64,000 nucleotides of DNA from Prorocentrum cordatum (GCA_963575745.1 CAUYUJ010021705.1:70883-134882), one strand, 5' to 3'. Counted from the stretch's first letter, positions 36,276 through 45,789 are shown. The notes: generated by a model from the letters alone, not told the origin. Numbers and translations are program-made.

Positions 36276-37781
36276 ATGCCGGACCATGGGCGTGGGCATC
36301 GTCAGGCGAGGGGCGACGTCGACTCCAACGGCTACCGCGACGATATCTACCGCGACCAGCCTTCCCATCATAGGGCAAGGTCGGGCCGTGACCATCATAG
36401 GTCTAGGTCCCAATCCATCGCACGGGACCATCACAGGCCCGCTGCGAGGAGGGGCCGCGACCATCATAGGTCGAGGTCCAGGTCCAGGGCACGTGACCAT
36501 CACAGGCTCATGCCGCGGACCACGGGTGGCCGCCACGAGGCCCCCAACCGGTTCCCCTCACCAGACAGCTTGCTCTGCCCCAACTGTGGCATCCGCGGCC
36601 ACCTCGCCAGGGACTGCCCTCTGCACAGCCCCGGGCTCCCAGGGAAGACACCGCCTGCCTCGCCCATTGGGGCTCCCGCCAGGGTGGCACACGGGTTGAC
36701 ACCGAAGGCATCACCGGCAGCGCGGCCGCCCCACCTGCCGCTGGCTGATCCCCACCACGGTGCCCAGAGCCTCGATCGGGCTCCGCACCGGGACCAACAC
36801 CCCCCTCGCGGCCTCCCAGGCACCGGGGGCTACGGCCAGGCCCAGGCGCACCCACCCAACCGCCCCGGGGAGCCGGAGAGCAGGGTGCAGGCCGCCAAGC
36901 TTGCCATCCAAAAGCTGTCCGACATGGAGGTCCGTGAGTTGCTGTTCTCAGGGGACGCCGTCGCATCTAAACTCCTGGAGACGGCCTACGGCCTGCCTCC
37001 CGACTACAAGCCCGACCTCCCGTTCGGCACGGAGGACTTCATTATGGAGCGCAAGAAGTGCAACGCCGAGATGATGCGCAGGTGCGTCTCCTTGTGCACT
37101 GCCAAGACCCGGAAGGAGATCTCCCAGAACGTCGACGAGCACTGCCCCTACATCATGCGGGCGCAAGCCAGGCGCAACCTGCAAAAGATTGTGCCATTCG
37201 TGCCCCTCGACTCGGATACCTTCTCGTTCTCGGTCTTCCTCGCTTGGATCTCGACCCAGAGCCCGTACAAACGAGCCGAGCAGTCCACATCAGGCGAGTG
37301 CCTGTCCAACATGACCCACACGGTCGCCGCCCTTCTTGCGGACCACGGCCAAGCGCATGTCGAGGCTACGGAAGCGATCCCTGAGGCGCAGCCTGCGTCG
37401 TCTCACACGCTCCGGGCGCTCTGCCCCCTCAGGGCATCCCAGAAGACGGCCATCCAGTGCACGCTCGACGACATCAAAAAGTTCAAGCCTGACCGCATGC
37501 ACCAGGCCAGGGCCACGAAGACCATCGACTGGGCCATTGACGAGGCCGTGCCGACGGAGGAGGCCCCGGTGTTGGATCGGCAACGCTACCAGGCCTACCG
37601 CAAGGCGATCGATACCATCGTGTTGCCGAAGGGCCGGACGAAGAAGACAGACCCGAAGGTCCTCGGGATCTTTAAGGACAAGGCGTCCGAGCTCGGCGTT
37701 CGATTCGACGAGAAGCGCATTGGGGACCTGTCACAGCTCATGGCGGCCATCATGGCCAAGACGCGCACGGACGAGCGTTGA
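36276..37781 (+). CDS. ORF1 of the Penelope-like element: CCHC zinc-knuckle protein
   Basis: A 501-residue basic protein, probably nucleic-acid-binding like retroelement Gag proteins. Residues ~10-90 are rich in R, S, H and D with three repeats of the RDHHRSRSRS type. A classic zinc knuckle follows at about residues 100-115 (CPNCGIRGHLARDC, spacing CX2CX4HX4C). Residues ~120-205 are Pro-rich and likely disordered. The remaining ~300 residues are globular-looking, mixed helix (LAIQKLSDMEVRELLF; MRAQARRNLQKIVPF). An AG acceptor-like TTGCAG lies one base before the ATG. The frame ends at UGA 37,779-37,781, and the same frame is open again immediately downstream into ORF2, so a fusion product by readthrough is possible. 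The zinc-knuckle call is secure; the role as an RNA coat is inferred. Confidence 0.8.
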   Translation: MPDHGRGHRQARGDVDSNGYRDDIYRDQPSHHRARSGRDHHRSRSQSIARDHHRPAARRGRDHHRSRSRSRARDHHRLMPRTTGGRHEAPNRFPSPDSLLCPNCGIRGHLARDCPLHSPGLPGKTPPASPIGAPARVAHGLTPKASPAARPPHLPLADPHHGAQSLDRAPHRDQHPPRGLPGTGGYGQAQAHPPNRPGEPESRVQAAKLAIQKLSDMEVRELLFSGDAVASKLLETAYGLPPDYKPDLPFGTEDFIMERKKCNAEMMRRCVSLCTAKTRKEISQNVDEHCPYIMRAQARRNLQKIVPFVPLDSDTFSFSVFLAWISTQSPYKRAEQSTSGECLSNMTHTVAALLADHGQAHVEATEAIPEAQPASSHTLRALCPLRASQKTAIQCTLDDIKKFKPDRMHQARATKTIDWAIDEAVPTEEAPVLDRQRYQAYRKAIDTIVLPKGRTKKTDPKVLGIFKDKASELGVRFDEKRIGDLSQLMAAIMAKTRTDER

Positions 37782-37784
37782 CTA
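37779..37784 (+). promoter_or_regulatory. Candidate stop-codon readthrough site (UGA CUA)
   Basis: The only stop between ORF1 and ORF2 in their shared frame. The next codon is CUA, the 3' context known from viral and cellular leaky UGA codons to promote readthrough. The 23 codons after it are open up to the ORF2 ATG at 37,851. Whether it works here is untested; reinitiation at that ATG is an alternative. Confidence 0.5.
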
Positions 37785-37850
37785 TCTTCACGCGCGCGCG
37801 CAGGAGCGCACCGCGCAAGCGGTGGTGTTTGGGATCTTCACGACGACGGG

Positions 37851-40724
37851 ATGCCGTGCATTTCCAGAACCCCCGAGATCCGATTTTGCAACATCACCTC
37901 CCTGGCATTGGTCCGCCATGCCCTCCGCAGCGCGTTCGCCGAGAATGTCTTCTTATGGCCATGCATTTTTGCGCTTCTCCGCATGGGCATTGCTCTCACC
38001 GCACCCTTCCTGATGTCCTCCACCCACGCCTTCTACAGCAAGCTCCGCACACTTGCATCTTCACTCCCATCCTCTACATGGCCACCGTCGCCGGACCTCC
38101 TGCATGCCGAATTCGTCGTGTACATAATCTGGAGTCCCTGGCATAAACATTACTACGTCGGCAAAACGGTCGACTTCCAGGCCCGCGTGCGTCGGCACCT
38201 TCAGGGGCTTCTCTACCCGGGCAACTACAAACCACAACCGTACATGCTCTTTCTCTCAGCTCTCTTTGGGGGCGACCTTGCGAGGGCTTCCTCATCGCTT
38301 ATCTTCACGCCCATCGGTCGCGCCCAGAATGACGCAGAGCTCTTGACATTGGAGAGGCACGTCATAGACACGATGCACCCGCCACTGAATGAACCATACG
38401 TGCAGCGGCTCCTAGACGGTAAGGGGCCACGCGGGCGGAGGCCCCGCCACTACTACACCTACTGCCCTCCCACACCTCCTGCACGGCTAACTCAGCACCG
38501 CAAGTTCGCTCAGGACACTCCCCAATCGCTACGAGAAGGGAGTGGTGTGCAGAAGGGCGCTGACATGATCCGCTGGTGGGCAGCCGGTGCCTGCAACACG
38601 CTTGGTTCACCTACATCTGGTCAGTGCCGCAGGCATATCTTCAAGGTCTCGCCGGCGGAGTTCTACGCCATCTGGAGCAGGGTCCACCGAGTGGCGGAGG
38701 GCCCACCGCGTCGCATGGGGCTCATCTTCCTGGACCGCGTGCGGCGCTTCCGGGGCTGGCCTATCCCTCGTGCATCGATTCACGTATCCTTGCCATGGCT
38801 TCCACGTAGCAACGCCCGGCGAGCGGCACGTTCACTACTATCGGACATGGTTGTCCACTGCCGCTCACGCGGCTACGGCCTGCTACTGCCAGCGCTGCGC
38901 CACCTTCGCATCGGCGTGGCACCACGCCCAGCCTCCACACTTGGCAGGATACTTCGCAATGCGCCACGCTTCTATGCACGGTTGCACGAGACCGCGCCAT
39001 GGGAGTGTTTGTGCAATGCTTTTCCGGCGCTTCCCCGGGTCGAGTCGCCGGACGGGCAGTTCCACATCTTTGCCCCGCAGGAGACATGGCCGTGGCAGGG
39101 CGACCAGTCTCGTCTACGGACGGCCCCTGCTCACGTTGCGGTCGTTCCTGTACGGAGTATATTGCTTAAGAGTTTCACCCAGCTCACCAAACGCCTGGCT
39201 GCGACCATAGGGGCGGGGGTGGACGACGGGCCGCTCGAGCAGATGGCGGCGCGGGCGGCTGATACCTACTGTGGGACGGCAGGTCTTGCACCCTCTAGCC
39301 TCGATTTTGTACCGGTCACCTACGAGGAGGTGGCCGAGATGCGGCGTTCCCTGAAGGGCCTCGTCATTGAGACCTTCCAGAAGACGCGCCGTGTAATGGT
39401 CGCCGAGTGCCCTCGGCGAGTGCAGCTACTATGCCATAAACTTTTTGGAGCTGACGGGACGGACCCGCACTACCAGTACTTCCCCGACCTCACTGCCGAG
39501 GCCGTTCTACTGCGTGTGGCCGACATTCCTGGGCTCTCGCCTGAACTGCAGCCCCGGCGCATCAGCAGGCCATCGGCTTGGAAGATGGCCCGGGCAAGCG
39601 CCCCCAACAAGAAAAGGGCGAAGCCAGACGACCGCCGACCCATCGTCAACCGTTCGGCCTGGCCTACGGCATGCCTCGACACGCCGGCGGCTCGGGCGCT
39701 GGACTGGGTAGGGGCCTGCTACCTCCCTCAGCATGCCCACATTGACATCCACAGGGCCGACGCCATCATCGAGCTGCTCCGCGAGTTTATCGAGGTCGGA
39801 CCATCTACCCCGGTCCGAGCATGCGGCTCCGACGTCGTCAGTTGTTTCACGAACATGCCCCACGAGCTCATCGTCCGGGCTTGGTCTTTCTATCGATCTA
39901 CCCTGCAAGGGTCGATCCAGGCTATCCGCGTGGCGCGCCGTGGCAGGCGCGCAGTGTCATCAGCAGGGGCGCCTCCATCCCGAGTACACGGCCAGTGCAT
40001 GACCATCACTATTGACGACATCGATGTGCTCATACGGCATCACCTATTCACGGGTTTTTTCATGTTGGGGGAGCTGGTAGGGATGGAGGTGGAGGGCCTG
40101 GCGATGGGCAGCCCCATGGGTTCGGCGCTTACCCGGATGGCCTTAATCTTTTGTGACCTTACCTTCTACTACTCCTTGCATGGCCCTGAACTGCCCCCGT
40201 TGGGATACAGGGGCCGGGTATATGAGACCGTTATCTTGGGTCACATGGTGTGGCTTCTCGAAGTGCGGTACATGGACGACTACCTCCTTCTCTGGAAGGG
40301 CCCTTCCTACCTGAATGCTCGGGACATCGGGCTGCTCTCCAGCCGCCTGGCACGACGAGCAGGAGAGCGGTACCCCCTACCGCTCGAGCGAGACGATGGC
40401 CTCACATTCGTAGGTGTTGACCTGAAGCTCAACTTGGACGGCAGCGTGGCGGCATGCCCTTCGATCGGCCATCTTGGGGGCAGGGGCGGCACCTTTGAGT
40501 TTGAGGGTTTTTCGCCGTACTACAGCTTCATCCCGGATGGCACGAAGCGGGGTATCATCTTGGGCATTGTTGCGCGCGTGACCCACTTCACGTTTCCGGA
40601 CAACTTGCGCTCCGAGGCCTTGCGTGCTTTCCGGGACCACTTGACGGGGGTGTCAGGCTACCCGGTTTCAGTGTTTGACAGCTGGGCTAGTGAGGGCACC
40701 CGCCACTGGCCATTTCAGCTGTGA
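37851..40724 (+). CDS. ORF2 of the Penelope-like element: GIY-YIG endonuclease and reverse transcriptase
   Basis: 957 residues from this ATG; 23 more codons are open upstream to the ORF1 stop. Residues ~85-185 form a GIY-YIG nuclease: VVYIIWSP, HYYVGKT, the Arg of ARVRRH, and the later ERHVIDTMHPPLN with its Glu near residue 166. Residues ~590-880 form the reverse transcriptase: DDRRPIVNRSAW, motif A GSDVVSCFTNMP (Asp near 659), motif B GLAMGSPMGSAL (near 750), motif C VRYMDDYLLLW (near 806) and motif D LTFVGVDLKLN. All catalytic residues expected in these motifs are present. The linker at 190-590 shows no domain I can name. The protein would nick target DNA and prime cDNA synthesis. Most endonuclease-bearing Penelope elements have GIY-YIG at the C-terminus; here it is N-terminal. 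The stop is a UGA. Confidence 0.9.
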   Translation: MPCISRTPEIRFCNITSLALVRHALRSAFAENVFLWPCIFALLRMGIALTAPFLMSSTHAFYSKLRTLASSLPSSTWPPSPDLLHAEFVVYIIWSPWHKHYYVGKTVDFQARVRRHLQGLLYPGNYKPQPYMLFLSALFGGDLARASSSLIFTPIGRAQNDAELLTLERHVIDTMHPPLNEPYVQRLLDGKGPRGRRPRHYYTYCPPTPPARLTQHRKFAQDTPQSLREGSGVQKGADMIRWWAAGACNTLGSPTSGQCRRHIFKVSPAEFYAIWSRVHRVAEGPPRRMGLIFLDRVRRFRGWPIPRASIHVSLPWLPRSNARRAARSLLSDMVVHCRSRGYGLLLPALRHLRIGVAPRPASTLGRILRNAPRFYARLHETAPWECLCNAFPALPRVESPDGQFHIFAPQETWPWQGDQSRLRTAPAHVAVVPVRSILLKSFTQLTKRLAATIGAGVDDGPLEQMAARAADTYCGTAGLAPSSLDFVPVTYEEVAEMRRSLKGLVIETFQKTRRVMVAECPRRVQLLCHKLFGADGTDPHYQYFPDLTAEAVLLRVADIPGLSPELQPRRISRPSAWKMARASAPNKKRAKPDDRRPIVNRSAWPTACLDTPAARALDWVGACYLPQHAHIDIHRADAIIELLREFIEVGPSTPVRACGSDVVSCFTNMPHELIVRAWSFYRSTLQGSIQAIRVARRGRRAVSSAGAPPSRVHGQCMTITIDDIDVLIRHHLFTGFFMLGELVGMEVEGLAMGSPMGSALTRMALIFCDLTFYYSLHGPELPPLGYRGRVYETVILGHMVWLLEVRYMDDYLLLWKGPSYLNARDIGLLSSRLARRAGERYPLPLERDDGLTFVGVDLKLNLDGSVAACPSIGHLGGRGGTFEFEGFSPYYSFIPDGTKRGIILGIVARVTHFTFPDNLRSEALRAFRDHLTGVSGYPVSVFDSWASEGTRHWPFQL

Positions 40725-41146
40725 TGCATGTGCGGTGGATCGGCCCCCACAAATACCTGCTGCATGGTTGTCGGCTCGCGGGCAGAAAGGGCCCTACCCC
40801 CCCATCCCTCCTGTCTTTCCCTCCTCTCCCTCCCTTCCCTTCTCGGTGGGTCCGGCTCTCCCTCTGCCTCCTCCTCCTCCTTCCATTGAAGGGGCACGCA
40901 TCACGAATTTCGGTGCCTCTGAGGCCGGAGTGTTCTCCTAAGCACTGGCGAAGGCTCTCCTAAGCAGTGGCGAGCTTTGGGTGTACCGGCCTATCCGCTT
41001 AAAACCGGCGTGCCGGCCCATCCGCTATCGTTTGGCTGGTTTTGCCGGGGTCCCCGGGCTACCCCACCGCCAACTCTTGGTGGCAATCTAAACGGTCGAG
41101 GAAGTGACCTCCGGTGTGTTACAATTTATCTCCCTCCTGCAGGTTC
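40725..41146 (+). other. 3' untranslated region of the Penelope-like element
   Basis: Pyrimidine-rich then repetitive: GCACTGGCGAAGGCTCTCCTAAG-like and CCGGCCYATCCGCT motifs each occur twice between 40,935 and 41,035. No coding signal. Confidence 0.6.
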
Positions 41147-41519
41147 GGATCGCCACCGGGACTCGGAGTCAAAACTGTGTATACGTTTCTGGCCTTTCCG
41201 CCCGCAGGACCAGGCATGCAGATAGAGGGACGGGACGGGGGGGAAGGGAGGGGACATTCATTGAATTCAACAAAATCCCCACGAACCCGGCACAGTACGT
41301 GCAGTGCCGGGGGTGGCGGACCGTCTCCCCATCCCGCCATCAAAGGGGGATGCGAAGTCCCTGGAGACGGAACGGGGTGGGCACAGGTTGGCATCATAGC
41401 CGACCCACAACCAACAGAGGCATCATAGCTTCTCATCCTCATACTGTCTAGGCTGATCCACTCACGGATCCAACACCTCATCTTCTACTCATTTCATTCC
41501 ATGCGTAGCATGCTCTCCC
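41147..41519 (+). repeat. 3' pseudo-LTR of the Penelope-like element
   Basis: Gap-free match to 35,617-35,989 over 373 bp with two substitutions. Sequence identity stops sharply on both sides in both copies. Confidence 0.92.
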
Positions 41520-41699
41520 CTCCCTTTTATCACGAGATCTGGAGTAGACCCGGACACCCAACATCCCTCGAAAACAATTTTTCAAAACGGCGGCACGAAC
41601 AAAATACTGCACTGCAGCATTTCCAGAATTAACCCGGAGACAGGCCCCAAAAGCCTGCAGGGCACCCTTGAAGCCCGACACAAACCCAAATCCTGCAGT

Positions 41700-41972
41700 G
41701 CAACAAACAAAACATGCACGGGTGCTGAAAAACGTGACTTTGCAGGAAAGGATGCCGTTTCCTTTGTTTTCCGTGTCCTGGTTTATCTGTGTCCTGGTCT
41801 CCGGGAGCCTGAGAACGTTCGCCGCCCTGCGCTCCGGAGGACAGGGAAGAGAGACAATGAGGGGAAGAGGGTGGCCTTCGAGGCGGGCGATCTCCTTCTC
41901 GATCCGCTGTTTCTTCTTCATCTCCTCCATCGCCTTTTTTTTGCAGCGGCTCCTGGCGTACTCCTTGATGTC
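41700..41972 (-). CDS. Possible exon encoding a charged coiled coil
   Basis: On the minus strand an acceptor-like CGACAG at 41,973-41,978 is followed by a frame reading DIKEYARSRCKKKAMEEM, then KKKQRIEKEIARLE, a strongly amphipathic, coiled-coil-like helix of about 40 residues. The frame stays open to 41,478 but loses protein-like character after about 90 residues, so a donor probably lies between about 41,700 and 41,850; I cannot fix it. It begins ~180 bp beyond the Penelope-like element, on the opposite strand. Not recognised as a named family. Confidence 0.33.
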
Positions 41973-42404
41973 CTGTCGGGCGCGGGGGGGGCGGATCTAA
42001 GGAACCGAAGTTTATACACCGATGCTGTGTTCCGGTCCCGCACTGAGATTCGCATAAGAAAACGGATTCTGGTGTATACGGCATCCTGGTGTATACATTG
42101 TTTTGTTGTTTCCCCCGGAAAACGGGGACAACATTATACACCACACCACCCCGACGTCGCCCCCGACCTTCAAAAAAGCCCTGGGATTGAAAAACCGCCC
42201 GCCACTGGTAATATATATGCTCCAGTTTCCGAGGATCCTCCCCTCCCCTCCCGCCCGTGCCGAAGCTGCCTTATGCCCCCCTGCGCGAAGGATCTGAGGA
42301 CGCACGGGGCACCACTGCAGGCGTGCCAGCACGCCCAGGTGCGCATTTCAGGTCCGCGTGCCAGAGCGGGACCCGCGGGGCGACAGCGGTAGGTGCACGC
42401 GCGT

Positions 42405-43025
42405 GCACTCAAGAGGTGATGACCTCCACGACGCAACTCGGCGGCAGTGCTGGCGCCCTGCATATACACCACACGCGTGCTTTCAAAAGGTACTGACCGC
42501 CAGGACACAGCCTGGCGGCAATGGCGGCGGTGCTGCACACATGCCTCCACACTCGAAGCAATGGCCTCCAGGACACGACGGCAATACGGGCGGTCTGGCA
42601 TTGGTACACGTGCGCATACAAGAGGTACAGACCTCCATCCAGGACGCAGCCAAGTGGCAAAGCAAGCGGGCCTGCATGCACAGTGCGCGTGCACACAAGA
42701 AGTACTGACCTCCCAGGACACAGCCTGACGGTAATGCCAACGGTCCTGTACACACCACACACGTGCACTCAAAAGGTACGGACCGCCATGACAGCCCAGC
42801 GGCAATGCCGGCGGTTTTGCGTACACCACGAACACGTACACTCAAGAGGTCCTGACCTCCAGGACACAGCCCAAACGGCAACGCCAGCGGTCCTGCACAC
42901 ATGGCTTCAAGGACACAGGCTGGCGGCAATGCTGGCGGTCTTGCGTACATTCGACACATGCACTCCAGAAGTGCTCACATCGAGGACACAGCCCAGCGGC
43001 AACGCCAGCGGTCCTGCACACGGAT
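42405..43025 (+). repeat. ~60-75 bp minisatellite, about nine units
   Basis: Units share CAGGACACAGCC, GGCGGCAATGCCGGCGGT, TGCACAC and a CACTCAAGAGGTACTGACC spacer. Periodicity is irregular. Minus-strand frames across it carry LPLGCVL- and RWHCRQAVS-like repeats and are artefacts. Confidence 0.85.
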
Positions 43026-43164
43026 TGCCATCCATCTGCCCTGGTGTTTATTCTCTCCACGCTCCGCCTGGTCCCCTTTCTCCCTTTGCCTTACTCTTGC
43101 CTGCCTTCTCTTCTCCCTCGAGTGGAGCCGCTCTCGTGTAACACCATATGCCGTCGTCAATCTA

Positions 43165-43331
43165 CAGTCGGGCTGCTGAAAGAAGGAACGCCAAATAAGG
43201 AACGAAGCCCCTTTATGGCCCCACAAGCGCCTGCGAGGACGACGAATGCTAGAGAAACAGCCACGGAAGTATCTAAGGAACATCGAGCCCCTTCCGAACC
43301 CAGCGTGCTCCTTATTTCAGCGTCTGGATTG
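43165..43331. mobile_element. MITE family C, copy 1 (167 bp, TA-flanked)
   Basis: Flanked by TA on both sides (43,163-43,164 and 43,332-43,333). Ends are imperfect inverted repeats: left CAGTCGGGCTGCTGAAAGAA, right reversed CAATCCAGACGCTGAAATAA. Subterminal GGAACGAAGCCCC and CGAGCCCCTTCCGAACCC are shared with the copy at 61,068-61,234, which is also exactly 167 bp. TA duplication fits a Tc1/mariner-type MITE, but TA is a weak signal. Confidence 0.7.
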
Positions 43332-43424
43332 TATGCGCCTTCCTCCTGTAACCCCCGAGGTGATCAGTCACGCGTTGGATCAGGACCCTTCTCAAAGGTG
43401 ACGATCCATGGTATTGCAGAGCAG

Positions 43425-43615
43425 GTCCCATCTGTCACCCATGGGTGGCGCTCCGTCCTGCTGTGCAGCAGGCCCCCCCCCACCTGTCACGACGAGAGTG
43501 GCGAGTTGTCCTGTTGCTAAACAGGCCCCCCCTGTCACCCCGAGGGTGGAGCTACGCCCGGCTGCACAGCAGGTTCACCCTTGGCACCCCTCGGGTAGAG
43601 AATCCTCCTGCTGTG
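43425..43615 (+). repeat. ~55 bp minisatellite, 3-4 units
   Basis: Units share CTGTCACCC, a GGGTGGCGCT-like segment and CCTGCTGTGCAGCAGG. The array runs directly into a GGA microsatellite. Confidence 0.75.
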
Positions 43616-43617
43616 GA

Positions 43618-43790
43618 GCGAGGAGGAGGAGGAGGAGCGAGGAGGAGGAGGAGGAGGAGGAGGAGGAGGAGGAGGAGGAGGAGGAGGGAGGAGGAGGAGG
43701 AGGAGGAGGAGGAGGAGGAGGAGGAGGAGGAGCGAGGAGGAGCGAGGAGGAGCGAGGAGGAGGAGGAGGAGGAAGAGGAGGAGGAGGACA
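43618..43790 (+). repeat. GGA microsatellite
   Basis: Purine-only GGA tract interrupted by GGAGC units. Confidence 0.95.
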
Positions 43791-43799
43791 TCAATGATT

Positions 43800-44255
43800 C
43801 GGGCTTCCTCGGGCTCTCCATGCTATTGAGGCCCTCTTGGGCCCCGCCCTGCGGGCTCGGCTGCGAGTGATGGCGTGATGCTGGAGGCCTGGAAGTGGGC
43901 ACCAACACCAAGACAGGGGGGCTGCCTCCACAGGGGGGGGGGGGGGAAATAGTCCTGGATTTCGGTGCTGGCGGTCATACTTCGGGCACTCTGGAAGCCG
44001 GCATATGACCACCATCGCCGAGATCGGGATCTGCTTCCCTCGGTGGAGGAGCACCGCCGATCTTGGTGCTGGTGTCAGTCTCCAAGGCCTGCGACATGGT
44101 GGCTCCTTGTCCGCCTGCGCCGCCATGGCCTTGAGCTCTCCGACGGTGAGCCCCTGCAGCTCCTGCCTGGCCGCGCGGGAGGGCACGGGGGGGCGAGGGG
44201 CGAAGGGGGGACGCAGCAGTGGGGGCGGAGGGAGGTCGGCCAGGAAGAGGTGGCT
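43800..44255. other. Unassigned DNA
   Basis: GC-rich with a long G-run near 43,938. Its last part (about 44,221-44,256) recurs directly at 44,544-44,579, on the other side of the family-B element. No gene seen. Confidence 0.4.
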
Positions 44256-44263
44256 GATGTCAG

Positions 44264-44530
44264 GTCGGGCCTGCCCCCCTGCAGGGGGAGTTTTGGACGA
44301 CAAGCAATAATAGTAATAATAATACTAATAATAAGGATAATGATAATAGTAGTAATGAATTATTCGTAATCATCATCCTTATAATAATGGTAATACAAAT
44401 AAAACAATGGGAAGTACACCCAACATCTTCAAACATAGTTTCTTCTGTTTTGTTTTACAAACAAAACATCGTCCCCAGACTATTTCTGGACTGTTTTTGA
44501 ATATTTCTCCTGTAGAGGGACAGGCCCGAC
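44264..44530. mobile_element. MITE-like family B, copy 1
   Basis: Ends form an inverted repeat: left GTCGGGCCTGCCCCCCTGCA, right reversed GTCGGGCCTGTCCCTCTACA. The middle is AT-rich with an AATAATAGTAATAAT tract. The 3' half (CATCGTCCCCA, CTGTTTTTGA, CTCCTGTAGAGGGACA) matches the element at 63,436-63,594. The element is bracketed by a ~36 bp direct repeat (44,221-44,256 and 44,544-44,579), but no short target duplication is obvious. Confidence 0.6.
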
Positions 44531-44599
44531 TTCAATGTAGTAATGGGGGCGGCGGGAGGTCGGCCAGGAAGAGATGGCTAATGGAAGTGTCTACGGCTT

Positions 44600-45170
44600 T
44601 TGAAGTAGATCGACAAGCATAAGCTGAACAGATGCTGAGCTCATCCAGGTGAGGCTACTCTTCCCTAAATTTCGACGTGCACGCTGAAACCGACGGATGA
44701 CACTTCTCAGGCCTGGACACCTAGAGAGAAACAAAACGGCGTCACTCTGATCTGCGCTAGATCAAAAACATCACGCGATGCTTTGTTTAACCATGCACAA
44801 TGCCAGTGAACTAACTTGTGCCTCTGGGACAGTGCGATCTGTCCTCGCGGTAGCTGGTCAGGGAGCGGGAGATGGTGACGACGAGTCGGGACGACGAGGA
44901 AGCAGGACCGACGAGTGGGTGGGAGGAGTAGCGACAACAGGAGAGGGAAGGGGGACAAAGCAGAAGGCGAGGAGGGAAAGGTGAGGGGGAGACGGGGGAG
45001 GCGTGTTCCTCCTCGCCCTCGTCGTGGCGTCGCCCGATCGGATGTGGGACGAATCAGACCGACTCCTGCGATGACGGGCATCACGCCGCTCCTCTTGACA
45101 CGGCGCCCGTGCCGCGCAGCCTACCTCAGTCGGCCCGCCTGAGCGCGTCTGAGGCCTGAGCCTCCGCGCG
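44600..45170. other. Unassigned DNA
   Basis: Ordinary mixed sequence turning purine-rich at 44,860-45,000. Chance frames only. Confidence 0.4.
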
Positions 45171-45173
45171 CCT

Positions 45174-45420
45174 CGGGGATCTTCTGACCCGGGTCAATCC
45201 AGACCCGGGTCAGCAGGAAACCAAAAAAACTGCAATGCAGGAACAAAAAAAATGCAACGCAGGTCTTCGCAAACCCGGGTCAGTCAATATGCGCGGCCGC
45301 CTCGCGGCCACGAGCGGCTCGCTAACCCGGGTCAGCCAGAGGGGGTCTTCGCAGGATCCCGCAGGATCCGGTGCCCTGGCTGACCCCCGTTTGCATTGAC
45401 CCCCGTCTCGAGGCTCCCGA
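45174..45420 (+). repeat. Dispersed repeat with GACCCGGGTCA palindromes, copy 1
   Basis: GGGGATCTTCTGACCCGGGT begins a segment with several GACCCGGGTCA motifs and CGCAGGATCC duplications. The same order of landmarks recurs at 61,628-61,990, where a 70 bp foldback lies inside. Both copies are followed within ~200 bp by a GGA/TCC tract. Confidence 0.6.
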
Positions 45421-45617
45421 GCGCCTGGATACGTCACGGGGCCGGTCCCGTGAAGCAGGCCCGTGGCTGCACCGCGGGTGCCACGGACACGGGCTTCGCT
45501 GCCCGGCGCCACGGCCCCGAGAGGGCCAGGCGCCACGCCCAGCCGGCCGCCCTCCTGGCGATCCCCCTGGCCTTTTCCGACGGGGCCACGCGGGGAGGAC
45601 CGACCTGCGAGATGCAG

Positions 45618-45780
45618 CGCCTCCTCCTCCTCCTCCTCCTCCTCCTCCTCCTCCTCCTGCTCCTGCTCCTTCTTCTCCTCCTTCAACTCCTCCTCCTCCT
45701 CCTCCTCCAACTCCTCCTCCTCCGTCTGCTCCTCCTCCTCCACCGCCTCCTCCTCTTTCTTCTCATCCCTCTCGGCATCC
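45618..45780 (+). repeat. TCC microsatellite
   Basis: TCC tract with interspersed TGCTCC and TTCTCC units. Confidence 0.95.
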
Positions 45781-45789
45781 TCCACCTTG

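Larger units (their letters stand above)
35617..41519 (+). mobile_element. Penelope-like retroelement with terminal direct repeats, apparently intact
   Basis: A 5.9 kb unit bounded by 373 bp direct repeats that differ at only two positions (35,841/41,371 and 35,904/41,434), so the insertion is young. Between them lie a ~290 bp leader, a zinc-knuckle ORF1, a GIY-YIG plus reverse transcriptase ORF2, and a ~420 bp 3' region. Penelope-like elements are known for such pseudo-LTRs and for GIY-YIG endonucleases; a subgroup (Naiad/Chlamys) carries the endonuclease at the N-terminus, as here. I found no convincing target-site duplication. A 23 bp sequence occurs both upstream (35,269-35,291) and just downstream (41,545-41,567). 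Confidence 0.85.

Noticed and set aside
35617-41519. Hammerhead ribozyme in the pseudo-LTRs, expected for many Penelope-like elements
   Set aside because: No CTGATGA core followed by a stem and GAAA was found on either strand of the terminal repeat; GGCTGATCC near 35,921 lacks the rest of the core.
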